The notes under the pieces are model-generated. The model worked only from the letters and a program-made list of their open reading frames with translations. It was not told where the DNA came from and did no database searches. Both the position numbers and the translations under genes were made by a program. Shown one piece after another: positions 53,477 to 62,316 of a DNA stretch of 64,000 nucleotides. Every line of letters begins with the position of its first letter. The first letter of the stretch is position 1. The DNA comes from CAZILN01 sp964540005 (GTDB lineage Bacteria > Bacteroidota > Bacteroidia > Bacteroidales > SM23-62), in contig CAZILN010000275.1 of the NCBI GenBank assembly GCA_964540005.1, positions 1-64,000 of the forward strand, given 5' to 3'.

Positions 53477-53693
53477 CCCACTCCGGAATTAGCCAACCTG
53501 AACACTATTACATACTTCTGAAACTCTCCGGCAGGTTTCTCCCGGAACCTGATCGTGTGCGCCTTATGTAAAAATTTTCAAGGAATTGCTTTCATATTTT
53601 CTATTTTTACCTGACAGGCGGTGGTTCCTGAAAAGGAGTATTACACCCAAACCTTCCCTATAACAGAAAAACATTTACAAATAGCAGCAAAAC

Positions 53694-55061
53694 ATGCACA
53701 AACAATTGAACTTACCTCTTAGGACAGGCAATCTGATCATATTGATATTGCTGTTTATAAATGTCAGCTCGCAGAAAGATTATATGGATCAATGGCCGGG
53801 ATTTCGCGGACCCTTTGCAAAGGGATTTACCAGACAGGGGGAGGCCCCGGCCACCTGGAATGTTTCAAGCGGTGAAAATATACGCTGGAAGACGGCGATA
53901 CCCGGACTCGGCCACTCCTGTCCGGTAATCTGGGATGATCATTTATTCGTCACAACGGCAATAAGCGCTACAGGGGATGATTACCTGAAGGTAGGCCTGT
54001 ATGGGGACATTGATATGGTTGATGACCAGACAGTCCACCAGTTCAAACTGTATTGCCTCGATAAGAATACGGGTGAGATCACCTGGGAAAGACTCTGCCA
54101 TGAAGGGGTTCCCATAACCAGGCGCCATACCAAATCCTCCCATGCCAGTGCCACCCCGGCAACAGACGGGGAACACCTGGTGGCTTACTTCGGTTCAGAG
54201 GGACTTTACTGTTATGATTTTGAAGGGGAGCTGTTGTGGAAAAAGGACCTGGGAAGGCTGAATGCAGGGCCATATGATATGCCTGAGGTGGAATGGGGAA
54301 TAGCCAGTTCTCCCGTCATTCACCAGGGAAAGGTAATTATACAGGCAGATGTGACCGGGGATGATTGGCTGGCGGTTTTTGATATTGAAACAGGTGATGA
54401 AATATGGAGGACAGCCAGGGATGAGGTATCCACATGGGGCTCCCCGGCCATATACTCAGGGAAGGATAAGACCCAGATCATTGTTAATGGCTATAAACAT
54501 ATGGGAGGATATGACTTTGAAACCGGTGAGGAGATCTGGAAAATGAGCGGGGGAGGAGATGCCCCGGCTCCCACACCTGTTATTGCCCATGACCTGATAT
54601 TTATAAATAATGCTCACGGAAGGTATTCACCCATTTACGTGGTAAAGCCTTCTGCTGTCGGGGATATTACCCTGCATGAGGACAGTACGGTAAATGACTA
54701 CATCGTCTGGAGTATCAAGCGTGGTGGAGCCTATATGCAAACCCCGCTTATCTTTGGAGATTACCTGTATAATTGCAGGGGGAACGGATCCCTGACCTGC
54801 TTTGAAGCAACAACAGGTAAACAAGTCTACAGGGAGAGCCTGGGAGTGAGCGGGGGTGTGACTGCATCCGGGATAGCCGCCGGGGAGAAGCTGTATTTTA
54901 CGGCGGAGAACGGTGATGTATTTGTAGTAAAGGCCGGTCAGGAATACAAACTTATTGCAAAAAACAGCATGGAAGATCTCTGCATGGCCACACCGGCTGT
55001 TTCAGAGAACACACTTTATTTTCGTACCCAGCATTACCTTATCGCAGTATCTGAGCAGTAA
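53694..55061 (+). CDS. Exported PQQ-binding-like beta-propeller protein
   Basis: 455 residues with a signal sequence (NLIILILLFINVSSQ). QWPGFRGPFAKGFTRQGEAP is the usual opening of this Bacteroidota/Planctomycete group. Blade motifs include LYCLDKNTGEITWERL, LYCYDFEGELLWKKDLG, LAVFDIETGDEIWRT and YDFETGEEIWKM. Probably periplasmic; no enzyme activity can be assigned. The last nine codons overlap the convergent glycoside-hydrolase-like gene by 28 bases. Confidence 0.8.
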   Translation: MHKQLNLPLRTGNLIILILLFINVSSQKDYMDQWPGFRGPFAKGFTRQGEAPATWNVSSGENIRWKTAIPGLGHSCPVIWDDHLFVTTAISATGDDYLKVGLYGDIDMVDDQTVHQFKLYCLDKNTGEITWERLCHEGVPITRRHTKSSHASATPATDGEHLVAYFGSEGLYCYDFEGELLWKKDLGRLNAGPYDMPEVEWGIASSPVIHQGKVIIQADVTGDDWLAVFDIETGDEIWRTARDEVSTWGSPAIYSGKDKTQIIVNGYKHMGGYDFETGEEIWKMSGGGDAPAPTPVIAHDLIFINNAHGRYSPIYVVKPSAVGDITLHEDSTVNDYIVWSIKRGGAYMQTPLIFGDYLYNCRGNGSLTCFEATTGKQVYRESLGVSGGVTASGIAAGEKLYFTAENGDVFVVKAGQEYKLIAKNSMEDLCMATPAVSENTLYFRTQHYLIAVSEQ

Positions 55062-56137
55062 ATTCTTAACAGCTCCTTTTTTTCGGGAGATTCCATAAGC
55101 TGTTCCCAGGACCAGAATATAACACCCCCGGAGGGAGGTTTGAGAGCTTCCTGCAGGGATTGCTTAAATTCCTCAAGGCTTAATGGTTCCTCCAGGTATG
55201 CCCTGTTAACCTGTATGCTCGGGTAGACAGGGATGTCAACCCGGGCGGAAAGATCACTGACAACAGAATGGATCCATTCAGGGGACCTTTTCACCATATG
55301 GGCATAACACATAGGAGAGATCATGTCCACATGCCGGGCAATATCCCTGAAATCCTGGCCCGTAATCCTCCTGGCAGCATCGTTGAAATCCTCCTTCCTC
55401 CACGGTATGGCATGGACATTTATCAGGATATCATTATTGAGCTGTTTTGCTTCCCTGGATGCTGTTTCAACAAAGGAAGTAATGAGCCCGCATTTCCAGT
55501 CGGTCCACTCTTCCCGGCAGTTCACATTGATCCATTCTGCAAGGTCCGGAACCTCCTCCTGCGAATCAGGAATTACAATGCCTGAATGAAGCTTAAATGC
55601 GTTAATACATGAAGCATCAAAACATGATTCGGGAATGGAGTCAGGATCAGTTTCCGGATAGATCTTTTCCCAGTACGCGAAATGACGGATAAAATCAAGG
55701 CTGATCCCATCGGGATCGAGATCAGTGATCAGCTGTTTTATATATGCTATTCTCTCTTCCCTGTACTCCATGCGTGATGGACAGATGAACTCTACCCATT
55801 CTTTGACGGCCCGCTCTCCCCGGTCAGTAATAGCATACAGATCCGGGTCTTTCTGAAGTGATTCCGGGTTGAAAAATATAGGAAGAATGATGAATATCCT
55901 GATATCGTTCTTTTTTGCCAGGGTCCTGAATTCTTCAGTTAGCAGCGATGCATCGGCAAAGACTGTATTGATCCCGTGATCCTTCCAGTCTTCAAAACTG
56001 GCGGTAAGATCTCCTTCAATCTTGTAAACCTTTATGCCAATTATACGGTCGTCATGTTGAAGATGTCTGCCACCCGCGTTGCAGCCCTGGATAAAAAGAA
56101 ACAGCGACCAGAAAACAAATAATTGCAGTGTTTTCAT
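55034..56137 (-). CDS. Putative GHL10-like glycoside hydrolase lipoprotein
   Basis: 367 residues. A lipobox (LFLFIQGC, Cys19) marks a lipoprotein. The rest is a TIM barrel: WKDHGINTVFADASLL, FICPSRMEYREERIAYIKQLI, DLDPDGISLDFIRHFAYW, IDIPVYPSIQVNRAY and GGVIFWSWEQLM. The DGISLDFIRH strand carries candidate catalytic acids, as in glycosyl-hydrolase-like family 10. Substrate unknown. A hairpin covers its start region. Confidence 0.7.
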   Translation of the reverse strand: MKTLQLFVFWSLFLFIQGCNAGGRHLQHDDRIIGIKVYKIEGDLTASFEDWKDHGINTVFADASLLTEEFRTLAKKNDIRIFIILPIFFNPESLQKDPDLYAITDRGERAVKEWVEFICPSRMEYREERIAYIKQLITDLDPDGISLDFIRHFAYWEKIYPETDPDSIPESCFDASCINAFKLHSGIVIPDSQEEVPDLAEWINVNCREEWTDWKCGLITSFVETASREAKQLNNDILINVHAIPWRKEDFNDAARRITGQDFRDIARHVDMISPMCYAHMVKRSPEWIHSVVSDLSARVDIPVYPSIQVNRAYLEEPLSLEEFKQSLQEALKPPSGGVIFWSWEQLMESPEKKELLRIYCSDTAIR

Positions 56138-56196
56138 TCGTTTAAAATTTTGTAATTATTTGAAAATAAAATAATTAAAAATTTGAGAACGAATGC
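56136..56196 (-). repeat. Imperfect inverted repeat over the start codon
   Basis: The left arm at 56136-56161 starts CATTCGTT and the right arm at 56171-56196 ends AACGAATG; the AT-rich interiors also largely pair. It includes the ATG of the glycoside-hydrolase-like gene, so the mRNA could hide the start. Confidence 0.55.
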
Positions 56197-56212
56197 AACC
56201 GCTTCGCTCTCT

Positions 56213-56264
56213 CATGAAAAATTTAATCATTTCCTTTTGTGAAAAAATGATTAATTTTTTCATG
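56213..56264. repeat. 20-bp inverted repeat with one mismatch
   Basis: The arms 56213-56232 and 56245-56264 (CATGAAAA outward ends) pair at 19 of 20 positions around a 12-base loop. It lies between two genes transcribed leftward. It could be a terminator for the GH127 transcript or an element remnant. Confidence 0.65.
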
Positions 56265-56303
56265 TTCGTTTCAAGAGTAAAGTTTTTGTTAAACTTCAAT
56301 TAC

Positions 56304-58412
56304 TTACCGGACAACAGGAAACTCGGTGATCCTAAGTTTGGTGCATCCGTAGGGTACCAGGATTATTTCTTCAGCATCAACATCCTGCAGGTGTTTCAGA
56401 GGCAGGCTGTGGGGCAGGGGACCTGGCATTTCACGGTACAGCTTCCAGTCCGGGATGATCTTCCCTGAAGTCCTGATTTCCAGGGGTGAATTTTCCACGC
56501 ACCAGGGCCTGACGACAGAAATATCATTCCTTACCAGCCGGAACCCCTTTTCGGGATTCTCAAGGGATGCTTCCAGCAGTCCGTAGTTCCAGGGATCCAC
56601 CGGGGTGACTTCCTCATACATCCCGAACCTGTCACCATCATCCTTAGAGCTCCATTTTTCTCTTATTTTCAGAGAGTATACCAGGGGACCGTGTTCTACT
56701 GCCACCGAATTTTCAACCCAGCGGCTGATCCGGATATCCGCATCCAGGATGAGTGCCATCCGGTCACCGTCTTTCCATTCTCTCTCGATAATATAAATTT
56801 GTCCGCCTTGCGGGGAATCAAACTCTTTCCCGTTTATCATGATCGTTGCCCCTGAAGACCAGGCAGGAATTCTCAGATGAAAAGGGAAGGAGGTATTCTC
56901 TTTACAACTGACAGTGAACCTCACCGTTTCTTCAAATGGATAGGAAGTTTCTTCTACTATCCTGACCGGCACCCTGTTCTCTGATACCAGCAACTCAACA
57001 TTGCAGGGAGCATACATCAGGGTTGCAACACCCCCGTCTGCGCTTGCATACCATAGATTCTGAACGAATTTCGGCCAGCCCTGGTGCATGTTGCAGGTAC
57101 AGCATGGGTAGCCCGTCAGGAGCCCGAAACAAAGATCGGTCCCGCCGTGATGGTCCTCTTCATAAAAATTGTGACGGTGCCTGGTCAGCATAACCTGGTT
57201 GGCGCTCTGAAAATACTGGCGGGAGCTGAAGTCATGTTTTATCTGAGCAGGCAGGGCATTATAGGCAATTTTCTCCAGCTGGTCCGCATACTGCAGATCA
57301 CCTGTAATAGTCAGCATGTTCTCAAGTGAATACATCATTTCAACGACCGAACACAGTTCAACACCCTGGGTGGGATCCTTTCCATGCATGGGTTCATCGC
57401 CCCCGTACATACCCTGGGGTTGTCCGTGAAAATCCCGGATATCCCTGAACGCCTTTTTAACGGCTTGCAGATGAACAGGGTCCTTAGCCTGCTGGTAATA
57501 TACGACAGGTTCTTTGATCCCCTGGGCCAGGTTTACACAGTGGAAACTCTGAAGTTGCTTCAGGCAGAGCCGGTTGATCAGGGTGGAGTCGAAAGGATAT
57601 TTGTTCCCGGTATTATAGGGATACAGGTGTCCCAGCTCAGGGCCCTCATAACAATCCTCATTCATAAAGACACTGGTCCATGGAAATGTCTGTTCGTGGA
57701 TAAGTTCTGAGAGTTCCAGCAGGAATTCCTCCCCGGTCAGGTTATACAACCAGTAGACCATCATCAGGTTGTCCCCTCCCCTCCGGTTCGCCCAGAAGGT
57801 CCATTTGTCAAGAGGCACAGAGGGAAGCATTTCCAACTGGTACCTGAAATATTCCGTCATCAGTTCCGGCACCCGCTCATCACCGGTGGCACTGTAATAC
57901 TGCTGCAGCACTTTTAACATGACCATCTTTGGCCACCAGTCCCGGCGCCGGGTTTTCTGCAATCCGGGTTCAGCCTCAGGCTCAACCTCAAAGGGAACAG
58001 GTCCGAAATACCCGTCAGCTGTCTGGCTGTTGAGCGTCCATTCTATCCAGGGTTTTATTTTCTCCTTGAGTTCGGGATCATCGAGAAGGTAGGCCAGGGG
58101 TACCAGTCCATCGAGCCAGTAAGGTCCCCTTTCCCATCCGTCACCGTCACCTCCCAGCCAGCCGTTTCGTGCCCCGACAACTTCTTTATACGCTGAATCC
58201 AGGTGTCCGGTCAGGCCTGTTTTCATTATTTCCAGCTGCTCCAGCAACCATCCTTCAGCATGTATACTACCGATCGGTAGTTCGAGGTATGGCTTTTGAA
58301 GAAGGGGAGGCCTGTTCTGAAGATAATTGGATACAGAGTCTTTACTACTGTCAGGGGTACAGCAGGACATGATAAGCAAACTGATCAGCAGGACAGGGAC
58401 CCGGGTTCTCAC
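56304..58412 (-). CDS. GH127/DUF1680-family glycoside hydrolase lipoprotein
   Basis: 702 residues. Lipobox LLIMSC places it in the envelope. The alpha/alpha barrel includes GWLGGDGDGWERGPYWLDGL and TADGYFGP; the Zn/Cys active-site set of GH127 is recognisable as VELCSVVEMMYSLENML and YPCCTCNMHQGWPKF. GH127 enzymes are beta-L-arabinofuranosidases, though many DUF1680 members have other plant or algal substrates. A C-terminal beta-sandwich follows. Its start overlaps the end of the peroxiredoxin gene by four bases. Confidence 0.82.
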   Translation of the reverse strand: MRTRVPVLLISLLIMSCCTPDSSKDSVSNYLQNRPPLLQKPYLELPIGSIHAEGWLLEQLEIMKTGLTGHLDSAYKEVVGARNGWLGGDGDGWERGPYWLDGLVPLAYLLDDPELKEKIKPWIEWTLNSQTADGYFGPVPFEVEPEAEPGLQKTRRRDWWPKMVMLKVLQQYYSATGDERVPELMTEYFRYQLEMLPSVPLDKWTFWANRRGGDNLMMVYWLYNLTGEEFLLELSELIHEQTFPWTSVFMNEDCYEGPELGHLYPYNTGNKYPFDSTLINRLCLKQLQSFHCVNLAQGIKEPVVYYQQAKDPVHLQAVKKAFRDIRDFHGQPQGMYGGDEPMHGKDPTQGVELCSVVEMMYSLENMLTITGDLQYADQLEKIAYNALPAQIKHDFSSRQYFQSANQVMLTRHRHNFYEEDHHGGTDLCFGLLTGYPCCTCNMHQGWPKFVQNLWYASADGGVATLMYAPCNVELLVSENRVPVRIVEETSYPFEETVRFTVSCKENTSFPFHLRIPAWSSGATIMINGKEFDSPQGGQIYIIEREWKDGDRMALILDADIRISRWVENSVAVEHGPLVYSLKIREKWSSKDDGDRFGMYEEVTPVDPWNYGLLEASLENPEKGFRLVRNDISVVRPWCVENSPLEIRTSGKIIPDWKLYREMPGPLPHSLPLKHLQDVDAEEIILVPYGCTKLRITEFPVVR

Positions 58413-58993
58413 TTGATATTTAGATCTGCGATCACTTCGAGCACATTTTTACTGTCATTCTCAGCATCAACAGAACGGTTGATGTAGCGGATCTCTCCAT
58501 CCTTATCGGCAATGAATGTCCACCGCTTGGCGGTCACACCCCTTTCCAGCTGCAATGTTTGACCGTCTATTTCCTGTTCAATGGATCCTCCTTCACTCAG
58601 CGGAACACCGAATTTTTTAGCAACGGTTCCATCCTTGTCTGATAGCAGGGGGAAGTTCAGATTGTGTGCCTTTTTGAAGTAGGCCAGGTTTTCAGATTCA
58701 TCACCACTAATACCGACTACAATGGCACCGGCCTCTTCCAGCTTCGACTGGTCGTCACGGTAACTGCAGGCCTGTTTGGTACAGCCGCCGGTCATGGCAG
58801 CAGGATAAAAGTAAATGATAATAGTCTTTGTGCCGATATAGTCGGTAACGGACCAGGTGTTACTGTTTTCATCGGGTAGGGAAAACACGGGAATCTTATC
58901 ACCGGTTTTAAGTGCCTGGTCTGTCTGTCCTGTTGCGGGCAGCAAAAGAAGTGAAGCAGTAAGAATGAGTAAAACAGTTTTAATTGTATTCAT
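58409..58993 (-). CDS. Exported Bcp/PrxQ-type peroxiredoxin
   Basis: 194 residues with a signal peptide (TVLLILTASLLLLPATG). The thioredoxin-fold active site AAMTGGCTKQACSYRD holds Cys71 and Cys76, the C-x4-C arrangement of atypical 2-Cys PrxQ/Bcp enzymes. It reduces peroxides in the periplasm. Ends by overlapping the GH127 gene. Confidence 0.88.
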   Translation of the reverse strand: MNTIKTVLLILTASLLLLPATGQTDQALKTGDKIPVFSLPDENSNTWSVTDYIGTKTIIIYFYPAAMTGGCTKQACSYRDDQSKLEEAGAIVVGISGDESENLAYFKKAHNLNFPLLSDKDGTVAKKFGVPLSEGGSIEQEIDGQTLQLERGVTAKRWTFIADKDGEIRYINRSVDAENDSKNVLEVIADLNIK

Positions 58994-59049
58994 ATTACAG
59001 TTTTAGCATTATTCAAAAAGAAAATTATGACACAATTTACAAAATCCTG

Positions 59050-59943
59050 TTAATGGACAACAATAATTCCATTATTCTTCAATGTCTCTATCTGTTTCGG
59101 AGGAACGGCATTACCGATAATATTAAGGTATTCAAGATTATTCAGGTAAAACAGTGGGGATACATCATCAATCAGGTTATTGGAAAGGTCAAGAACTCTC
59201 AGGTTCTTAAGTTTAAAAAGGACATCAATAATGCCGATCTGGTTATAGGAAAGATCAAGTTCCTCAACAAGGCTAAGATCCTTCAGAGGGTAAATATCAG
59301 AAATGTTGTTTCCCGAAAGGTCAAGTATCTTAACGTATTTGCAGCATTCAATGCCGTCGAGCTGTTCAATTTCATACTCGGCCATTTCAATTTCTTCAAG
59401 GTCTTCAAGGTAGTATCCGGGCAGGAGTATCTCAATCGAACCATACAGCTTTCTCTTAACTGCCGTAAAAAAGGAATTATCAGTTTCGGTTTCTGCGAAC
59501 TGTGTCGGAGAATGTTCAAACTGTTCGTCATCCCTGTCAAAGAAGTAATCGAAACCGGGATCATCTTCCTCCCACGCGTATTCAGGATGATAATCTATGT
59601 CTTCGGCTATCTGTTCTGCCGATACAAACTGATCCAGATCCTGAATTTCAAGAATGTGGGAATACTGTTGCAAACCCTCAAGATTGCCATTTTTTATAAG
59701 GGCATCAATTTCCCTCCGGTACTGGTTTCCCCTGTCCGGATGGTATATCATGATCAGGCGGGAAAAACATTTACTCGTCTTTTCTTCCTTTATCGGGATG
59801 TATTCAGATACTGCCTCGGCTATTCTTTTGATCAGGCTGTATTCTCCTGACTTGTAGAAACCGATTATCCCGGCTGAGATCTTATTCAGGTTCTCATCTG
59901 AATAGGCATCTTTTATTCTCCTGAAATATTCCCGGTCTTCCAT
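59050..59943 (-). CDS. Cytosolic leucine-rich-repeat protein
   Basis: 297 residues without signal peptide. The first 165 residues are acidic and helical with no known domain. The last 110 form about five 22-residue leucine-rich repeats: KYVKILDLSGNNISDIYPLK, VEELDLSYNQIGIIDVLFK, LRVLDLSNNLIDDVSPLFYL, LEYLNIIGN. Likely a protein-interaction protein. A promoter-like TAACTTTG sits five bases before its ATG. Confidence 0.7.
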   Translation of the reverse strand: MEDREYFRRIKDAYSDENLNKISAGIIGFYKSGEYSLIKRIAEAVSEYIPIKEEKTSKCFSRLIMIYHPDRGNQYRREIDALIKNGNLEGLQQYSHILEIQDLDQFVSAEQIAEDIDYHPEYAWEEDDPGFDYFFDRDDEQFEHSPTQFAETETDNSFFTAVKRKLYGSIEILLPGYYLEDLEEIEMAEYEIEQLDGIECCKYVKILDLSGNNISDIYPLKDLSLVEELDLSYNQIGIIDVLFKLKNLRVLDLSNNLIDDVSPLFYLNNLEYLNIIGNAVPPKQIETLKNNGIIVVH

Positions 59944-59947
59944 GCTG

Positions 59948-59955
59948 CAAAGTTA
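59948..59955 (-). promoter_or_regulatory. -7 box (TAACTTTG) before the LRR gene
   Basis: On the minus strand TAACTTTG ends four bases before the ATG, implying a leaderless or nearly leaderless mRNA. Confidence 0.4.
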
Positions 59956-60134
59956 AGCAATAATACCATCAGGAGTGATCACCGCGATAAAAATAAGGAT
60001 ATCATGTTACCGGGGTTTATAAGATCTCTAATTACAGAATTATGTTTGATCTTCAGGAATACTTCAAAATCATTTTTTAGCTTTACCAGCTGTTTTGCAA
60101 TGGGACAATGATTTATCACAAGAGCAGATCCACA

Positions 60135-62306
60135 ATGAGGTTATCAGTTTATTTTCCAGTTTTCGCATTATCCGTGATGTCGCTGGTACCTGTATCCGGT
60201 CAGAACCAGGGAGTTAACAGAGCGGATTACAGGATCAATATCAGTGAAACCAATGAATTAATTACGGTTGACGGACTGCTTGACGAAGATGTCTGGTCCC
60301 TGGCTGAAAGAGCTTCACAATTTCACCTGGTACTGCCTATTGACACCGGGTACGCAAGGGCTCAGACTGAAGTTATGGTTTGCTATGACCAGAAGAACCT
60401 GTATTTCGGGATCATCTGCCATGACCCCTTACCGGGAAAAAGGCCGGTGGAATCCCTGCGCCGGGACTGGAATTTCGGAGCCAACGATAATTTCATTGTT
60501 TTTATTGATACCTATAACGATTATACCAACGGATTTGCTTTCGGGGTATCGGCGGCAGGGGCACAATGGGACGGGATACATGGAGAAGGGGGATTCGTCA
60601 TGCTGGACTGGGATACCAAGTGGAGTTCAGCGGTGCAATCTTACCAGGACAGGTGGGTGGCTGAATTCAGTGTTCCTTTCCGGAGCATTCGTTACAGGGA
60701 AGGAGTTACTGAGTGGGGTATCAGTTACAGCAGGATGGATCTGAAGACCAGTGAAAAATCAAGCTGGGCGCCTATCCCCCGGCAATTTCCGACCGCAAAC
60801 CTGGCCTTCACAGGAACACTGGCATGGGATAAGCCCCTGCCTGAATCAGGAACCCGGGTTTCTCTCATACCCTATGTGCTGGGTAAGGCAACCCAGGACA
60901 GGGAAGCAGGGGAAAACATAAAAACTGATGCGGCAGCCGGACTGGATGCAAAGATCATCCTCTCCACATCCCTTAACCTGGATCTGACCGTACTTCCGGA
61001 TTTTTCACAGGTTGAAGTGGATGAGCAACGTACCAACCTGGACCGGTTTGAACTTTTTTTTCCTGAGAAAAGACAATTCTTTCTCGAAAACTCTGACATT
61101 TTCGCCACACTTGGATCCAGTGAAATCAGGCCCTTTTTCTCCCGAAGGATAGGTCTGAGCAGTCCGGTCATAGGAGGAGCCAGGCTAAGCGGGAAACTTG
61201 GAGAAAAGTGGAGAACCGGCATCATGAATATGCAGACAGGTATTAAGGATTCACTCACTGCAGACAATTTCGCCGTAGCAGCATTCCAGCGCCAGCTATT
61301 CAGCCGTTCAAATATAACCGGTTTCCTGGTGAATAAACAGGTGGTGGCTTCACCCGAAGATTCTGTTAATACATCTTCCTTGTATAACAGGGTAGCCGGA
61401 CTTGATTTTAACCTGGCCAGTGCCGATAACAGGTGGACCGGTAAATTCTTTGCTCATAAATCATTCTATGATGGAAGCTCCGGGAAAGATGCTGTATTCT
61501 CGGGAAGGCTGCAGTACAGTTCTGAAACCTTCATGGTTTCGCTGGATCAGAATTATGTAGGAGAAAACTACCGTGCCGAAGTGGGCTATATCAGGCGTAC
61601 CGGGATACTTCAGACCGAATCAAAAGTAGGGTATAAGTTCTTTCCGGCATCCAGCAAGATCGCTAACCACGGTCCTGTTCTTGATATGGAACTGTTTATG
61701 GATCCTGAATTTACCGTAACAGACAGGGAATTACAGCTTGCATACCAGGTGGAATGGTTGAACCGCAGCATGCTCTCTGCTGACCTGGAGTACGGCTTCG
61801 TAAAATTATTGGAACCTTTTGACCCTACTAATACCGGAGGTGCTGAGTTAGCCCCAGGCAATGAATTTAATTCCTTAGAACTGTCTATGCAGTACAGTTC
61901 TGACAGCAGGAGGTTATTTACCTATGCTCTGGGTACCCGTTACGGAGGGTACTTCAATGGTACCCGGATGAGCTTTGATGGACAGGCATCTTACAGGGTG
62001 CAGCCTTTCGGTTACCTGGCTTTAGCCGGCTCCTTTAACAGGGTACAATTACCTTCCCCGTATAACAGTGCCGATTTGGTGCTGATAGGACCGAAGCTGG
62101 ATATCACCTTTACTGAAAAGCTGTTCCTTACAACTTTCGTCCAGTATAATAACCAGATAGACAACATCAATACCAACATACGCTTTCAGTGGCGTTTTGC
62201 CCCGGTATCCGACCTGTATATCGTCTATACGGACAATACCCTGCCTGGGAATTTTACGTCCAAAAACAGGGGGTTGGTAGTGAAATTGTCCTACTGGTTT
62301 AATTAG
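60135..62306 (+). CDS. DUF5916 outer-membrane protein with CBM9-like N-terminus
   Basis: 723 residues from ATG 60135 (MRLSVYFPVFALSVMSLVPVSG signal peptide, given here in part); an earlier ATG at 60108 adds a polar lead. The N-terminal CBM9-like domain (about 40-215) contains ITVDGLLDEDVWSLAE and YFGIICHD. DUF5916 follows, with FPEKRQFFLENSDIF and FFSRRIGL, then amphipathic beta strands ending in F-N, as expected of a membrane barrel. The ligand is unknown; these proteins often sit with secreted hydrolases. Confidence 0.8.
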   Translation: MRLSVYFPVFALSVMSLVPVSGQNQGVNRADYRINISETNELITVDGLLDEDVWSLAERASQFHLVLPIDTGYARAQTEVMVCYDQKNLYFGIICHDPLPGKRPVESLRRDWNFGANDNFIVFIDTYNDYTNGFAFGVSAAGAQWDGIHGEGGFVMLDWDTKWSSAVQSYQDRWVAEFSVPFRSIRYREGVTEWGISYSRMDLKTSEKSSWAPIPRQFPTANLAFTGTLAWDKPLPESGTRVSLIPYVLGKATQDREAGENIKTDAAAGLDAKIILSTSLNLDLTVLPDFSQVEVDEQRTNLDRFELFFPEKRQFFLENSDIFATLGSSEIRPFFSRRIGLSSPVIGGARLSGKLGEKWRTGIMNMQTGIKDSLTADNFAVAAFQRQLFSRSNITGFLVNKQVVASPEDSVNTSSLYNRVAGLDFNLASADNRWTGKFFAHKSFYDGSSGKDAVFSGRLQYSSETFMVSLDQNYVGENYRAEVGYIRRTGILQTESKVGYKFFPASSKIANHGPVLDMELFMDPEFTVTDRELQLAYQVEWLNRSMLSADLEYGFVKLLEPFDPTNTGGAELAPGNEFNSLELSMQYSSDSRRLFTYALGTRYGGYFNGTRMSFDGQASYRVQPFGYLALAGSFNRVQLPSPYNSADLVLIGPKLDITFTEKLFLTTFVQYNNQIDNINTNIRFQWRFAPVSDLYIVYTDNTLPGNFTSKNRGLVVKLSYWFN

Positions 62307-62316
62307 AGAGTCCCTT

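Noticed and set aside
58984..59850. Long plus-strand open frame of 288 codons opposite the LRR gene
   Set aside because: It is antisense to leucine-rich repeats, whose codon pattern leaves the opposite strand open. The protein has repetitive, unnatural composition and the LRR frame has clear family motifs.
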